Numbered from the stretch's first letter, positions 1-5,859 are shown. The stretch: 5,894 nucleotides of DNA from HGM13006 sp964518645 (GCA_964518645.1 CAZFGL010000136.1:1-5894); one strand, 5' to 3'. Program-made: numbers and translations. Notes: generated by a model not told the origin, from the letters alone.

Positions 1-1408
1 CTCCCACATAGGTGTCGTAGCCGTCCTCCAGCCCCATAATAAACTCGTGGATATTGGCGCTTCTGGCGGCAGCCTCGATCTCCTCCTGAGTGGCGTTCTG
101 TTTGCCGTAGGCGATATTCTCCCGGATGGTACCGGCGAAGATATACACGTCCTGCTGGACAATGCCGATGGCCTCCCGGAGGGATTTCAGCTGAAGCTCC
201 CGCACGTCTGTGCCGTCCACCAGAATGGCACCCCCCTGCACGTCATAGAACCGGGGTAGCAGGGAGCAGATGGTGGTCTTGCCACCACCGGAAGGGCCTA
301 CCAGCGCGCAGGTGGTTCCGGCGGGAATGTGAATATCAAGATGCTCCAGCACCTGTTCCTTTTCCGAGTAGGAGAAGGACACGTCCTGATACACAATGTC
401 CCCCTGCACATCCGAAAGGGGCTTTGCGTCCGGCTTTTCCTGAATGTCCGGCTGGGTCTCCATGATCTGGGCGAACCGCTTAAATCCGGCGTAGCCCTTC
501 TGAAGCATCTCTGTAAAGTCCATCAGGGTGGCAATGGGTGCCACAAAGATCCCGATATACAGGGCATAGATGGCAAGATCCGTATAGGACAGGGAGCCAC
601 GGGCAATAAAGAAGCCCCCGGAGACGATCATGGCCACATACAGCAGCCCCTGAAAGAAATTGCTGCCCCCGTGGAACAGGCCCATGGCCATATAGCTTTT
701 TTCCTTGCTCTTCCGGTAACGGTGGTTGCTCTTTGCAAAGGTGTCGCACTCTCCGTCCTCGCAGGCGAAGGTTTTCACCACCCGGATTCCCGCCAGAGAA
801 TTTTGCACCCCGGCGTTCACCTCTGCGATCCGTTCCCGGTTCTCCGTGAACACCTTCTGCATCCGGGTCTGACGGAGGGCGGTGAACACCACCAGCATCA
901 GCGTCACCACCAGAAGACACAGGGTCATGGGAACGTTGATGAACATAAGCAGCACAAAGGAACCGATGATCTTCAGGCTGCACAGCAGCAGATTCTCCGG
1001 GCCGTGGTGGGCAAGTTCGGAAATATCGAACAGATCCGTGACCAGCCGGGACATCATCTCACCGGTGTTGTTTTTGTCGTAATAGGAGAAGGACAGGGTC
1101 ATGTATTTATTGAAAAGATCCCGCCGCATGTCCGTCTCCATGCGGGTGCCCATAATATGACCGTAAGAGGTCACATAGAACTGGCACAACGCCCGGAGAA
1201 CATACCACCCCAGCAGGGCAGGAAACAGCCACCGCAGGGCGGACAGTATGGAGGCGGCGTCCCCGGAAAACAGTCCCTCTGGCAGCCACCGGAGGATCAT
1301 TGGAAAGCTCAGGTCGATGATACTCAGCAGCACGGCGCAGAACGTATCCATAAAGAAAAAATGCTTATAGGGTTTATAATAGGAAATAAACCGGCGCAGA
1401 ATGGACAT
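1..1408 (-). CDS. ABC transporter (exporter type), fused permease and ATPase, 3' end outside window
   Basis: The visible 469 residues form the membrane half and the start of the nucleotide-binding half of a type IV (MsbA/BmrA-like) ABC exporter, which would work as a dimer in the cytoplasmic membrane. Six hydrophobic segments lie near residues 17-37, 57-78, 137-157, 160-178, 248-269 and 279-298. The ATPase domain then begins with an A-loop tyrosine (Y347 in SFSYSEKEQVL), a Walker A motif GPSGGGKTT (371-379, K377) and a Q-loop in GIVQQD (Q418/Q419). Reading leaves the window at ...GYDTYVG, just before the expected LSGGQ signature and Walker B, so catalytic competence cannot be judged. The ATG at 1408 is preceded by AGAAGG with good spacing. 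It starts 28 nt after the DUF2500 gene and is probably the last visible operon member. The substrate (drug, lipid or peptide) cannot be told from this sequence. The family call is secure. Confidence 0.95.
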   Translation of the reverse strand, partial: MSILRRFISYYKPYKHFFFMDTFCAVLLSIIDLSFPMILRWLPEGLFSGDAASILSALRWLFPALLGWYVLRALCQFYVTSYGHIMGTRMETDMRRDLFNKYMTLSFSYYDKNNTGEMMSRLVTDLFDISELAHHGPENLLLCSLKIIGSFVLLMFINVPMTLCLLVVTLMLVVFTALRQTRMQKVFTENRERIAEVNAGVQNSLAGIRVVKTFACEDGECDTFAKSNHRYRKSKEKSYMAMGLFHGGSNFFQGLLYVAMIVSGGFFIARGSLSYTDLAIYALYIGIFVAPIATLMDFTEMLQKGYAGFKRFAQIMETQPDIQEKPDAKPLSDVQGDIVYQDVSFSYSEKEQVLEHLDIHIPAGTTCALVGPSGGGKTTICSLLPRFYDVQGGAILVDGTDVRELQLKSLREAIGIVQQDVYIFAGTIRENIAYGKQNATQEEIEAAARSANIHEFIMGLEDGYDTYVG

Positions 1409-1436
1409 TTCGTACCTTCTTTCTGTGTATTAAAAA

Positions 1437-1799
1437 TCAGCCCCGGGAGGAACCCAGAAACCGGGTGCCCTGGAAGGTGAGCTGACCCTGATCCCCTTCC
1501 ACCATCAGGCCGTATTCCTGTCCGGTGACAAGGAACTCCTGCCGGTCGCCGCTTTCAAATTCAAATGTGGCGTAATAATTCGTGGTGGTGCCGAAGTTAA
1601 CATCCCCGGTGTGTCGGCAACTTGTTCGCTTTGCCACCACAAGGGCGTTGACGGTCAGTCTGGGGGCCTGATTATTCTTATTCCACCGGCCGACCCCTTT
1701 GCACAGGGCGATGATAAACGCGGTCAGAATCCCCAGAAAGCCCAGGGCAAAAACCACCCCGAACACACCGAATCCAAGGGAAAAGGGCAAATAGTACAT
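1437..1799 (-). CDS. DUF2500 family membrane-anchored protein
   Basis: This 120-residue protein starts with a hydrophobic segment (about residues 3-34, glycine- and leucine-rich), which should be a single membrane anchor. A short basic linker follows (GRWNKNNQAPRLT, about 37-49), then a small beta-rich soluble domain ending in GQLTFQGTRFLG. The phrases NNQAPRLTVNALVVAKRT, YYATFEFESGDRQEF and GEYGLMVEGDQG-like text fit the DUF2500 pattern that I know from Firmicutes and from E. coli YhhM. The biochemical role of that family is unknown to me. The ATG at 1799 has an excellent AAGGAGG site that begins at the PHP stop codon 14 nt upstream, so the two genes are likely co-transcribed. Length is normal for the family and the frame is intact. 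The polar segment probably faces away from the membrane in an OB- or SH3-like fold, but that is inference. Confidence 0.85.
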   Translation of the reverse strand: MYYLPFSLGFGVFGVVFALGFLGILTAFIIALCKGVGRWNKNNQAPRLTVNALVVAKRTSCRHTGDVNFGTTTNYYATFEFESGDRQEFLVTGQEYGLMVEGDQGQLTFQGTRFLGSSRG

Positions 1800-1813
1800 G
1801 CAGTTTCCTCCTT

Positions 1814-2826
1814 TTATGTCTCCGTCCCCAGCCGTTTCAGGGCGGCAATGACCGCCTCAGGGGTCATTGCATCCACCTCCAGAGAACGCTGGGCATCGGG
1901 GATGGCGGTCAGATCGTGGGCATCGGAATTGGCAATAAAGCCCCCGGAGATCCTGTATTTTTCCCGGAGGGCATCGGTATCACAGTCCCGGGTGGTCTCA
2001 TAGACCGTAAAGCCCATGGCACTGTCCACAAGACCCATGACCCCGATCAGGGAGTAGCTTGCCCGGTCGATATGGGCGGGAATGGCCAGCCCCCCGAAGG
2101 AATCCACCAGCGCCCCGGTCTCATAAATACCAATGGAGGAGCCAAAGGCTAACAGCTGAGGCTCCTCTTCCATAATCTCGTCCCGGTGATCCATCACATA
2201 CTGATGCCCGAAGGCCTTCGGCCGGTTCTTCCGCTGGGGAAGCCGGGGGTAGACATACTGCCGGAAGGCCTCCGCAGATCCCTCGTCGGGAAACAGACAC
2301 AGCACATGAATGTCCTCCTTGGTGGTCAGTTCCATGGCGGGCACCACAAGCACCCCCACCTGCTGCCCCACCCGGATGGCTGCGGGAACGTTTTTCGTAG
2401 TATTGTGATCTGCCACAGCGATCACCTGCAAGCCCGCAAGGGAGGCCATATTCACCAGATTATTGGGTGTCATATCGTCGGCCCCATCACATACTGATGC
2501 CCGAAGGCCTTCGGCCGGTTCTTCCGCTGGGGAAGCCGGGGGTAGACATACTGCCGGAAGGCCTCCGCAGATCCCTCGTCGGGAAACAGACACAGCACAT
2601 GAATGTCCTCCTTGGTGGTCAGTTCCATGGCGGGCACCACAAGCACCCCCACCTGCTGCCCCACCCGGATGGCTGCGGGAACGTTTTTCGTAGTATTGTG
2701 ATCTGCCACAGCGATCACCTGCAAGCCCGCAAGGGAGGCCATATTCACCAGATTATTGGGTGTCATATCGTCGGCCCCACAGGGGGACAGGCAGGAATGG
2801 ATGTGCAGATCGTAAAAGACCCTCAT
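1814..2826 (-). pseudogene. PHP-domain metallophosphoesterase, split by an internal 293-bp tandem duplication
   Basis: PHP proteins are metal-dependent phosphoesterases. The reading from ATG 2826 gives MRVFYDLHIHSCLSPCGADD... with H8 and H10 (HIH), D42-H43 (ADHN), E68 and H76. It then leaves frame at the duplication junction and stops at 2470, giving 118 residues that end VMGPTI. The correct frame resumes from the second repeat junction and runs to the stop at 1814-1816, with H154 (PAHID), D204 and H206 (NSDAH). Deleting one 293-bp copy leaves 720 nt, encoding 239 residues with every expected ligand, the normal size for this family. An open frame from 2593 to 1814 (259 residues) looks like a gene, but its first 36 residues are off-frame repeat sequence and it lacks the HIH motif. 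The start overlaps the DRTGG stop in ATGA, so translation is probably coupled. Either the gene is truly broken, it is switchable, or the duplication is an assembly error. Confidence 0.88.
2191..2779. repeat. Perfect 293-bp tandem direct duplication
   Basis: Positions 2191-2486 and 2484-2779 read as identical 296-base stretches offset by 293 bases. They share the trinucleotide CCA at the junction (2484-2486), and the same CCA stands at 2191 and 2777. I found no mismatch on reading both copies base by base. Identity stops sharply on both sides: T2190 against C2483, and T2487 against C2780. Short microhomology at the breakpoints is typical of slipped replication or illegitimate recombination. 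Since 293 = 3 x 97 + 2, the extra copy shifts the PHP reading frame. The repeat carries no transposase or terminal inverted repeats and is purely internal gene sequence. Confidence 0.97.
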
Positions 2827-3152
2827 CCCAGCGCTTCCTTCAGCCGCCAGCAGAGCTGATACTCGTCCATGGAACTGCCCAGCAGGGTGATTCCCTGGGA
2901 CCTGGCCCGTTCCAGAAGCTCCTCATCGGGGGTCACATTTTCAGAGAGAATGGTGCAGGCTGCATCGCAGAGCAGAGCCACAGCCGCCACATTCTGATTG
3001 GACATAATGGTGATCCATGCAGCATCCGGGGGGCATTTGCCCATGACCCAGCTCAAAAGATCTCCGCAGTATACGCCATTGATTTCCCGGTCGTCCTCTT
3101 CCATGTGGAAAACCGTCAGCTGAAGGGTGTTTACCAGTTCCTGTACCGTCAT
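2823..3152 (-). CDS. Small DRTGG-domain protein (second copy in operon)
   Basis: A 109-residue protein made almost wholly of one DRTGG-type domain, the module also found between CBS domains and in phosphotransacetylase-like proteins; its ligand is not established. Supporting text: the opening MTVQELVNTLQLTV, a central VYCGDLLSWVMGKCP (about 27-41), AAWITIMSNQNVAAVALL (about 44-61), and a C-terminal half with PDEELLERARSQGITLLGS (about 75-93). No transmembrane segment or catalytic motif is visible, so a ligand-binding or regulatory role is likelier than enzymatic. ATG 3152 follows AAAGGAG by 8 nt. It lies 29 nt after the hydrogenase-like gene and overlaps the PHP start by 4 nt (ATGA). It is a distant paralogue of the first gene in the operon, and such stand-alone DRTGG pairs are a familiar accompaniment of clostridial hydrogenase operons. 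Confidence 0.85.
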   Translation of the reverse strand: MTVQELVNTLQLTVFHMEEDDREINGVYCGDLLSWVMGKCPPDAAWITIMSNQNVAAVALLCDAACTILSENVTPDEELLERARSQGITLLGSSMDEYQLCWRLKEALG

Positions 3153-3181
3153 AGCGGTGGCTCCTTTCCTGTTATCCCGGT

Positions 3182-4480
3182 TCAGGGCAGAGGAGGCCGG
3201 AAGGGGGGCGGAACAAATTCGTCCGATTCCTCCTCGTGGCTTCTGCCCTGACGCATGGCCTGAATAATATTGAAAATACAGTCGCCCTCATCCGCAAAGC
3301 CCTCGGCCACATCCCGGGAGAAGGCCCGGCAGGTGGGGGCACCGCAGTTGCCACAGTCGAATTTGGGCAGGGTTTTAAAAATACGTTCCGCAGCGGCCTC
3401 GATCTGAAGGGCCTGAGAGATGGTATCCGCGATCTCTGTGTCGATCTCCTCCAGCTCAAAGTCCCAGTCCAGCCCATCCTGAGTATCCGGGGGCATGGTG
3501 AGCCGCTGCTCCGGCAGAGGCTCCGTGATCCGGCGCATCCGCAGCTTGGCGGTATAGGGATTTTCCACAGTCAGACAGCCGCCGAAGCAGCCCTGGGTAC
3601 AGGTACCCGGCTCCACAAATTCCAGCTCGCTGACCTTTCCGTCCTCCAGCTCACTGAGGAAGGGCTTGAGGCTTCTGGTGGAAGCCACCGCCACTGCCTC
3701 CCGCTGGGGAAAGGCCTCGCACTGCCCTCCCACACGGCCCCAGCTCATGCCGGCCTTGCCACATTTCATCAGATCCCGGGGGTTCTCCACCGCCTTCATG
3801 GGACTCAGCAGCTTTAAATAAACGTCCTTGATGGACAGCACATAATCCACCACCCGTTCCTCCATCCCCAGCGGGGAATAGACCCGGGTGTTTTTGGCGG
3901 GGCAGGGGGAGATCAGGCAGATGCCGATGTCCCGGGGATCGAGACCGGTTTTCTCCACCGCTTCCTTTCTGGCTTCTATGGCGGCCACCTCGAAGCTGCA
4001 CCGCTTTTCCACCACATTGGGGATCAGATCCTGAAACTCCATGGCAATGAGCCGGACGGCGGCGGGGCATTCAGAGCTGATCCGGGGAAGCTCCTCCCCC
4101 AAAAACTCATCCTCGTTCTTTTTGTAGTAATCCCCCAGCATCTCCGCACCGGCGGCCACAGGGTACACCGCGTCAAAGCCCAGCAGCAGAAGCCCCTCGT
4201 TCACCAGATTGATGTCATAAAGGTTCTGGAACTGGCCGTACAGGGTGGTCTCCGGCAGGGCGATATTGTATTTATATAGCCGCAGCTTGTCAAAGGAATC
4301 GGATTTCACCGAGTAGGCGTGGTTGGGACAGGTGGCCACACAGCGACCGCAGTCAATGCACCGCAGGTCATAGATCACGGCTTTGCTCCGGGTGACCCGG
4401 ATGGCCTCCGTGGGGCAGACCTTGATGCAGGCGGTACAGCCGGTACACTTGTCCTTGTTAAATAAAATGGAGTGGTTCAA
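3182..4480 (-). CDS. [FeFe]-hydrogenase-like iron-sulfur protein with divergent H-cluster site, TTG start
   Basis: The 432 residues hold, in order: two ferredoxin [4Fe-4S] motifs (C12/C15/C18/C22 and C41/C44/C47/C51), a hydrogenase large-subunit C-terminal domain (about 80-310), and a C-terminal FeS motif with C376, C379, C384 and C401 (CGNCGAPTC...DC). The three H-cluster signatures are recognisable but altered. L1 reads SSECPA (C138), L2 reads SPCPAK (C193, K196) and L3 reads QGCFGGC (C298, C302). All four cubane ligands remain. The proton-relay cysteine of L1 is replaced by E137, and both active-site methionines are replaced. This fits putative sensory or regulatory (group C/D-like) hydrogenases better than H2-producing ones; no PAS domain is present. 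An in-frame TGA lies three codons upstream, so TTG 4480 is the practical start. It overlaps the HATPase stop (TTGA), implying translational coupling. A tail of acidic then proline-rich residues ends the protein. Confidence 0.88.
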   Translation of the reverse strand: MNHSILFNKDKCTGCTACIKVCPTEAIRVTRSKAVIYDLRCIDCGRCVATCPNHAYSVKSDSFDKLRLYKYNIALPETTLYGQFQNLYDINLVNEGLLLLGFDAVYPVAAGAEMLGDYYKKNEDEFLGEELPRISSECPAAVRLIAMEFQDLIPNVVEKRCSFEVAAIEARKEAVEKTGLDPRDIGICLISPCPAKNTRVYSPLGMEERVVDYVLSIKDVYLKLLSPMKAVENPRDLMKCGKAGMSWGRVGGQCEAFPQREAVAVASTRSLKPFLSELEDGKVSELEFVEPGTCTQGCFGGCLTVENPYTAKLRMRRITEPLPEQRLTMPPDTQDGLDWDFELEEIDTEIADTISQALQIEAAAERIFKTLPKFDCGNCGAPTCRAFSRDVAEGFADEGDCIFNIIQAMRQGRSHEEESDEFVPPPFRPPLP

Positions 4481-4911
4481 GAATGTTCACCGCCGATATA
4501 CAGAACCATGGTCACGGTGGTACCCACCCCAAGCTCTGTCTCAATGTTCATTTCGTCTGCATTCCGCTTCATGTTGGGCAGTCCCATGCCTGCGCCGAAG
4601 CCCATGGCACGGACAGAAGAGGTGGCGGTAGACCAGCCCTCCTCCATGGCCTTGTCAATATTGGGAATGCCGGGGCCTTTATCCTTCAGGGTGATGACGA
4701 TCTTCTCCTCGTCCACATCCAGAAGGGCCTGCCCTCCGTCGGCGTGGATGACCATATTGATCTCACCCTCATACATGCACACCACAGCCCGGCGCACCAC
4801 CTGAGGGGGGAGCCGCAGCTTTTTCAGCACCCGCTTGACCGCAGTGGATGCCTCACCGGCAGCGGAGAAGTTCTCTCCGTCGATTTCATATACCAGATTC
4901 ACAGATTCCAT
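4477..4911 (-). CDS. Stand-alone HATPase, anti-sigma-factor/RsbW-like ATP-binding protein
   Basis: A 144-residue GHKL ATPase domain of the anti-sigma regulatory factor (RsbW/SpoIIAB/RsbT) type, with no histidine-phosphorylation domain. The N-box is YEGEINMVIHA (E48, N52, H56). The G1 box is DKGPGIPN (D77, G79, G81) and the G2 lid is MGFGAGMGLPNMKR (103-116). The C-terminal strand GVGTTVTMVLYI closes the Bergerat fold. Family members bind ATP and either phosphorylate a serine of a STAS partner or bind a sigma factor. Neither kind of partner is encoded in the window, so the target is unknown. The start ATG 4911 has a perfect AGGAGG overlapping the region of the preceding stop codon, 10 nt away. 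Its position between a DRTGG gene and the hydrogenase-like gene is typical of the clostridial hydrogenase accessory set and suggests it relays a redox signal (inference). Confidence 0.88.
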   Translation of the reverse strand: MESVNLVYEIDGENFSAAGEASTAVKRVLKKLRLPPQVVRRAVVCMYEGEINMVIHADGGQALLDVDEEKIVITLKDKGPGIPNIDKAMEEGWSTATSSVRAMGFGAGMGLPNMKRNADEMNIETELGVGTTVTMVLYIGGEHS

Positions 4912-4921
4912 AATTTCCTCC

Positions 4922-5263
4922 TTAACGACAGCCCAGACCGGCGCCGTAAAGCCGTCCGCAGGCAGTAAACATGCGGCAGGGGGTCACCATGACCACCACA
5001 TCCCGCTGACAGGCCATCTCTACCACATCGGCCGAGGGCATTTTGCCCCGGACAAACACGATGACGGAAATATCCATCATATCGGCGGTGCGGATCACCT
5101 GAGAATTCATAAGTCCCGTGAGCATGCACTGGATCTCGTCGGGACATGCCAGCACGTCGCTCATCATGTCACTGGCAAATACGGTGGAGACATCCTCCTC
5201 CAGCCGGTCCTGGCCGCAAAGCACCTGGGCTTCCAGCAGATCCCGCAGGGTACCAAGCTGCAT
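4922..5263 (-). CDS. Small DRTGG-domain protein (first gene of operon)
   Basis: A 113-residue single-domain protein opening MQLGTLRDLLEAQVLCGQD. It has the DRTGG-like core FASDMMSDVLACPDE (about 29-43), the strand segment VIRTADMMDISVIVFVRG, and the ending PCRMFTACGRLYGAGL typical of stand-alone DRTGG proteins near clostridial hydrogenases. I chose ATG 5263 because it lies 7 nt after GGGAGG and because homologous domains start this way. An upstream in-frame ATG at 5314 would add 17 residues (MRCSRPAVW...) with no good ribosome site, and it falls within a leader hairpin. The protein is soluble, with no visible catalytic motif, and is probably a ligand-sensing partner of the HATPase and hydrogenase-like proteins. 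It shares domain type but little obvious identity with the DRTGG gene at 2823-3152, so the duplication is old. Confidence 0.85.
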   Translation of the reverse strand: MQLGTLRDLLEAQVLCGQDRLEEDVSTVFASDMMSDVLACPDEIQCMLTGLMNSQVIRTADMMDISVIVFVRGKMPSADVVEMACQRDVVVMVTPCRMFTACGRLYGAGLGCR

Positions 5264-5270
5264 CCTGTTT

Positions 5271-5276
5271 CCTCCC
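5271..5276 (-). promoter_or_regulatory. Ribosome binding site deciding the DRTGG start
   Basis: On the minus strand GGGAGG stands 7 nt before ATG 5263. No comparable site precedes the upstream in-frame ATG at 5314. This supports the shorter 113-residue protein. Confidence 0.8.
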
Positions 5277-5295
5277 TTATGCGCCTTCCAAACCG

Positions 5296-5351
5296 CCGGA
5301 CGGGAACACCGCATCCCGTGCCAGCGGGATACGGAGAAAGGAAATGTCCGG
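5296..5351 (-). promoter_or_regulatory. Possible structured 5' leader of the operon
   Basis: In the untranslated leader the minus strand can form an 8-bp stem (5332-5325 with 5318-5311, one G-U pair, loop of 6). This sits inside a longer-range pairing of CCGGAC (5351-5346) with GTCCGG (5301-5296). No poly-U follows the stem, so it is not an obvious attenuator, and I match it to no known riboswitch. It may tune translation or mRNA stability. Confidence 0.35.
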
Positions 5352-5386
5352 TCTCCGGATTATCAGCGTAAGATTCTTCAATTTAC

Positions 5387-5416
5387 ATTATATCACGAAT
5401 TTCTTGTGGGTTTCAA
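5387..5416 (-). promoter_or_regulatory. Sigma-A promoter of the minus-strand hydrogenase-like operon
   Basis: Read on the minus strand, TTGAAA (5416-5411) and TATAAT (5392-5387) are separated by 18 bp. Transcription should begin near 5380, giving a leader of about 115 nt before the first start codon at 5263. No other convincing promoter is visible between the seven minus-strand genes, so this is probably the operon promoter. Confidence 0.75.
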
Positions 5417-5451
5417 CAGTATCTTTGGGTAATTCCCCAAGGGGGTGTTCA

Positions 5452-5480
5452 TTGACAAAGGGAAACGTCTTCATTATAAT
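5452..5480 (+). promoter_or_regulatory. Perfect-consensus sigma-A promoter for serC
   Basis: TTGACA at 5452-5457 and TATAAT at 5475-5480 with an ideal 17-bp spacer. The start of transcription should be near 5487. It is divergent from the operon promoter; the two -35 boxes are 35 bp apart, so RNA polymerases or a shared regulator could interfere. No plus-strand start codon with a good ribosome site and a long frame occurs before 5860. Confidence 0.9.
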
Positions 5481-5543
5481 AAAGAAGTGAAGTTTTCATG
5501 CATGCAGCTCCGGAAGGGAATGCTGCTCCCCGGTGGGATTTAT

Positions 5544-5763
5544 AAGTGAAGTTTCCGGTGCAACCGCCCCGGAGGGGCTGTTACCGCAGATAAGATTACG
5601 GACTACCCGGAAAACTCCGGCTTTCCAATCCCTCAGTCAAAACCTTCGGTTTTGCCAGCTCCCTTTGCACAAGGGAGCCTCCCCGTAACCGGGACAGGGT
5701 ACGAAGAAATGTACCACTCAAAAGTTTCCACTGCACCGGAGACACTTGCCCGGTTTTCCGTAA
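5544..5763. repeat. Candidate MITE-like imperfect inverted repeat
   Basis: The left arm from 5544 (AAGTG, AAG, TTTCCGGTGCA) is nearly the reverse complement of 5732-5747 (TGCACCGGAGACACTT), differing by one base and a 3-base insertion. Further inside and outside, TTACGG (about 5597-5602) matches inverted CCGTAA (about 5758-5763), and GGAAAAC matches inverted GTTTTCC. The palindromic REP-like unit lies in the middle. No transposase and no certain target-site duplication are visible, so this is a hypothesis. Confidence 0.35.
5627..5680. repeat. REP-like interspersed palindromic repeat (double hairpin)
   Basis: After CCCTCAGTC come two adjacent stems. CAAAACC (5638-5644) pairs with GGTTTTG (5648-5654), and GCTCCCTT (5658-5665) pairs with AAGGGAGC (5671-5678). 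From memory, a CCTCAGTC...GCCAGCTCCCT...AGGGAGCC arrangement recurs between genes in gut Clostridia such as Faecalibacterium and Oscillibacter relatives. I cannot verify copy number from one window. It lacks a U-run, so it is not a standard terminator. Confidence 0.55.
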
Positions 5764-5845
5764 TGCAGGAATAAACCGAACTGCCAGAACCGCAGCAGCG
5801 TTTGTCCCCGGAACATCCATGAAAACCAACACATATATTATTTTT

Positions 5846-5850
5846 AGGAG
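5846..5850 (+). promoter_or_regulatory. Ribosome binding site of serC
   Basis: AGGAG lies 9 nt before ATG 5860 in an AT-rich stretch, a good Firmicutes translation start, and fixes the start of the partial gene at the window edge. Confidence 0.8.
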
Positions 5851-5859
5851 TGAAAATCA

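Larger units (their letters stand above)
5487..5859 (+). other. Long hairpin-rich untranslated leader of serC
   Basis: About 370 nt separate the promoter from the start codon, and I see no convincing gene on either strand. Two modules with the same plan begin at 5485 and 5544: AAGTGAAGTTT, 14 variable bases, then CCGGA followed by G-rich sequence. Each can fold as a hairpin. In the first, GCAGCTCC pairs with GGA and GCTGC around a bulge; in the second, GCCCC (5566-5570) pairs with GGGGC (5574-5578). Further hairpins are CCGGA/TCCGG (5607-5620), GGTAC/GTACC near 5698-5715, and GTTTCC/GGAGAC (5724-5743). None is followed by a U-run, so no intrinsic terminator is evident. Either a structured RNA or inserted repeat DNA would explain the length. 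Confidence 0.5.

Noticed and set aside
329..1480. Long plus-strand open frame of 383 residues opposite the ABC exporter
   Set aside because: It lies antisense to a clear ABC exporter, is rich in His, Gln, Gly and Pro as expected of a shadow frame in GC-rich DNA, and has no recognisable domain.
2191..2779. CRISPR array or insertion sequence at the long direct repeat
   Set aside because: There are only two adjacent copies with no spacers, no transposase and no terminal inverted repeats; the repeat is coding sequence of the PHP gene.
5573..5588. Possible T-box antiterminator sequence in the serC leader (AGGG ... ACCGC)
   Set aside because: The spacing between AGGG and ACCGC is 6 rather than 4 bases and the UGGN that pairs with tRNA is absent; no terminator with U-run follows.
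5658..5678. Intrinsic terminator at the GCTCCCTT/AAGGGAGC hairpin
   Set aside because: The stem is strong but is followed by CTCCCC, not a T-run, on the plus strand, and on the minus strand it is followed by TGGCAAAACC, also without a T-run.
5836..5845. T-rich run before serC as a terminator tail
   Set aside because: No stable hairpin immediately precedes it; it is more likely an AT-rich ribosome-site enhancer.
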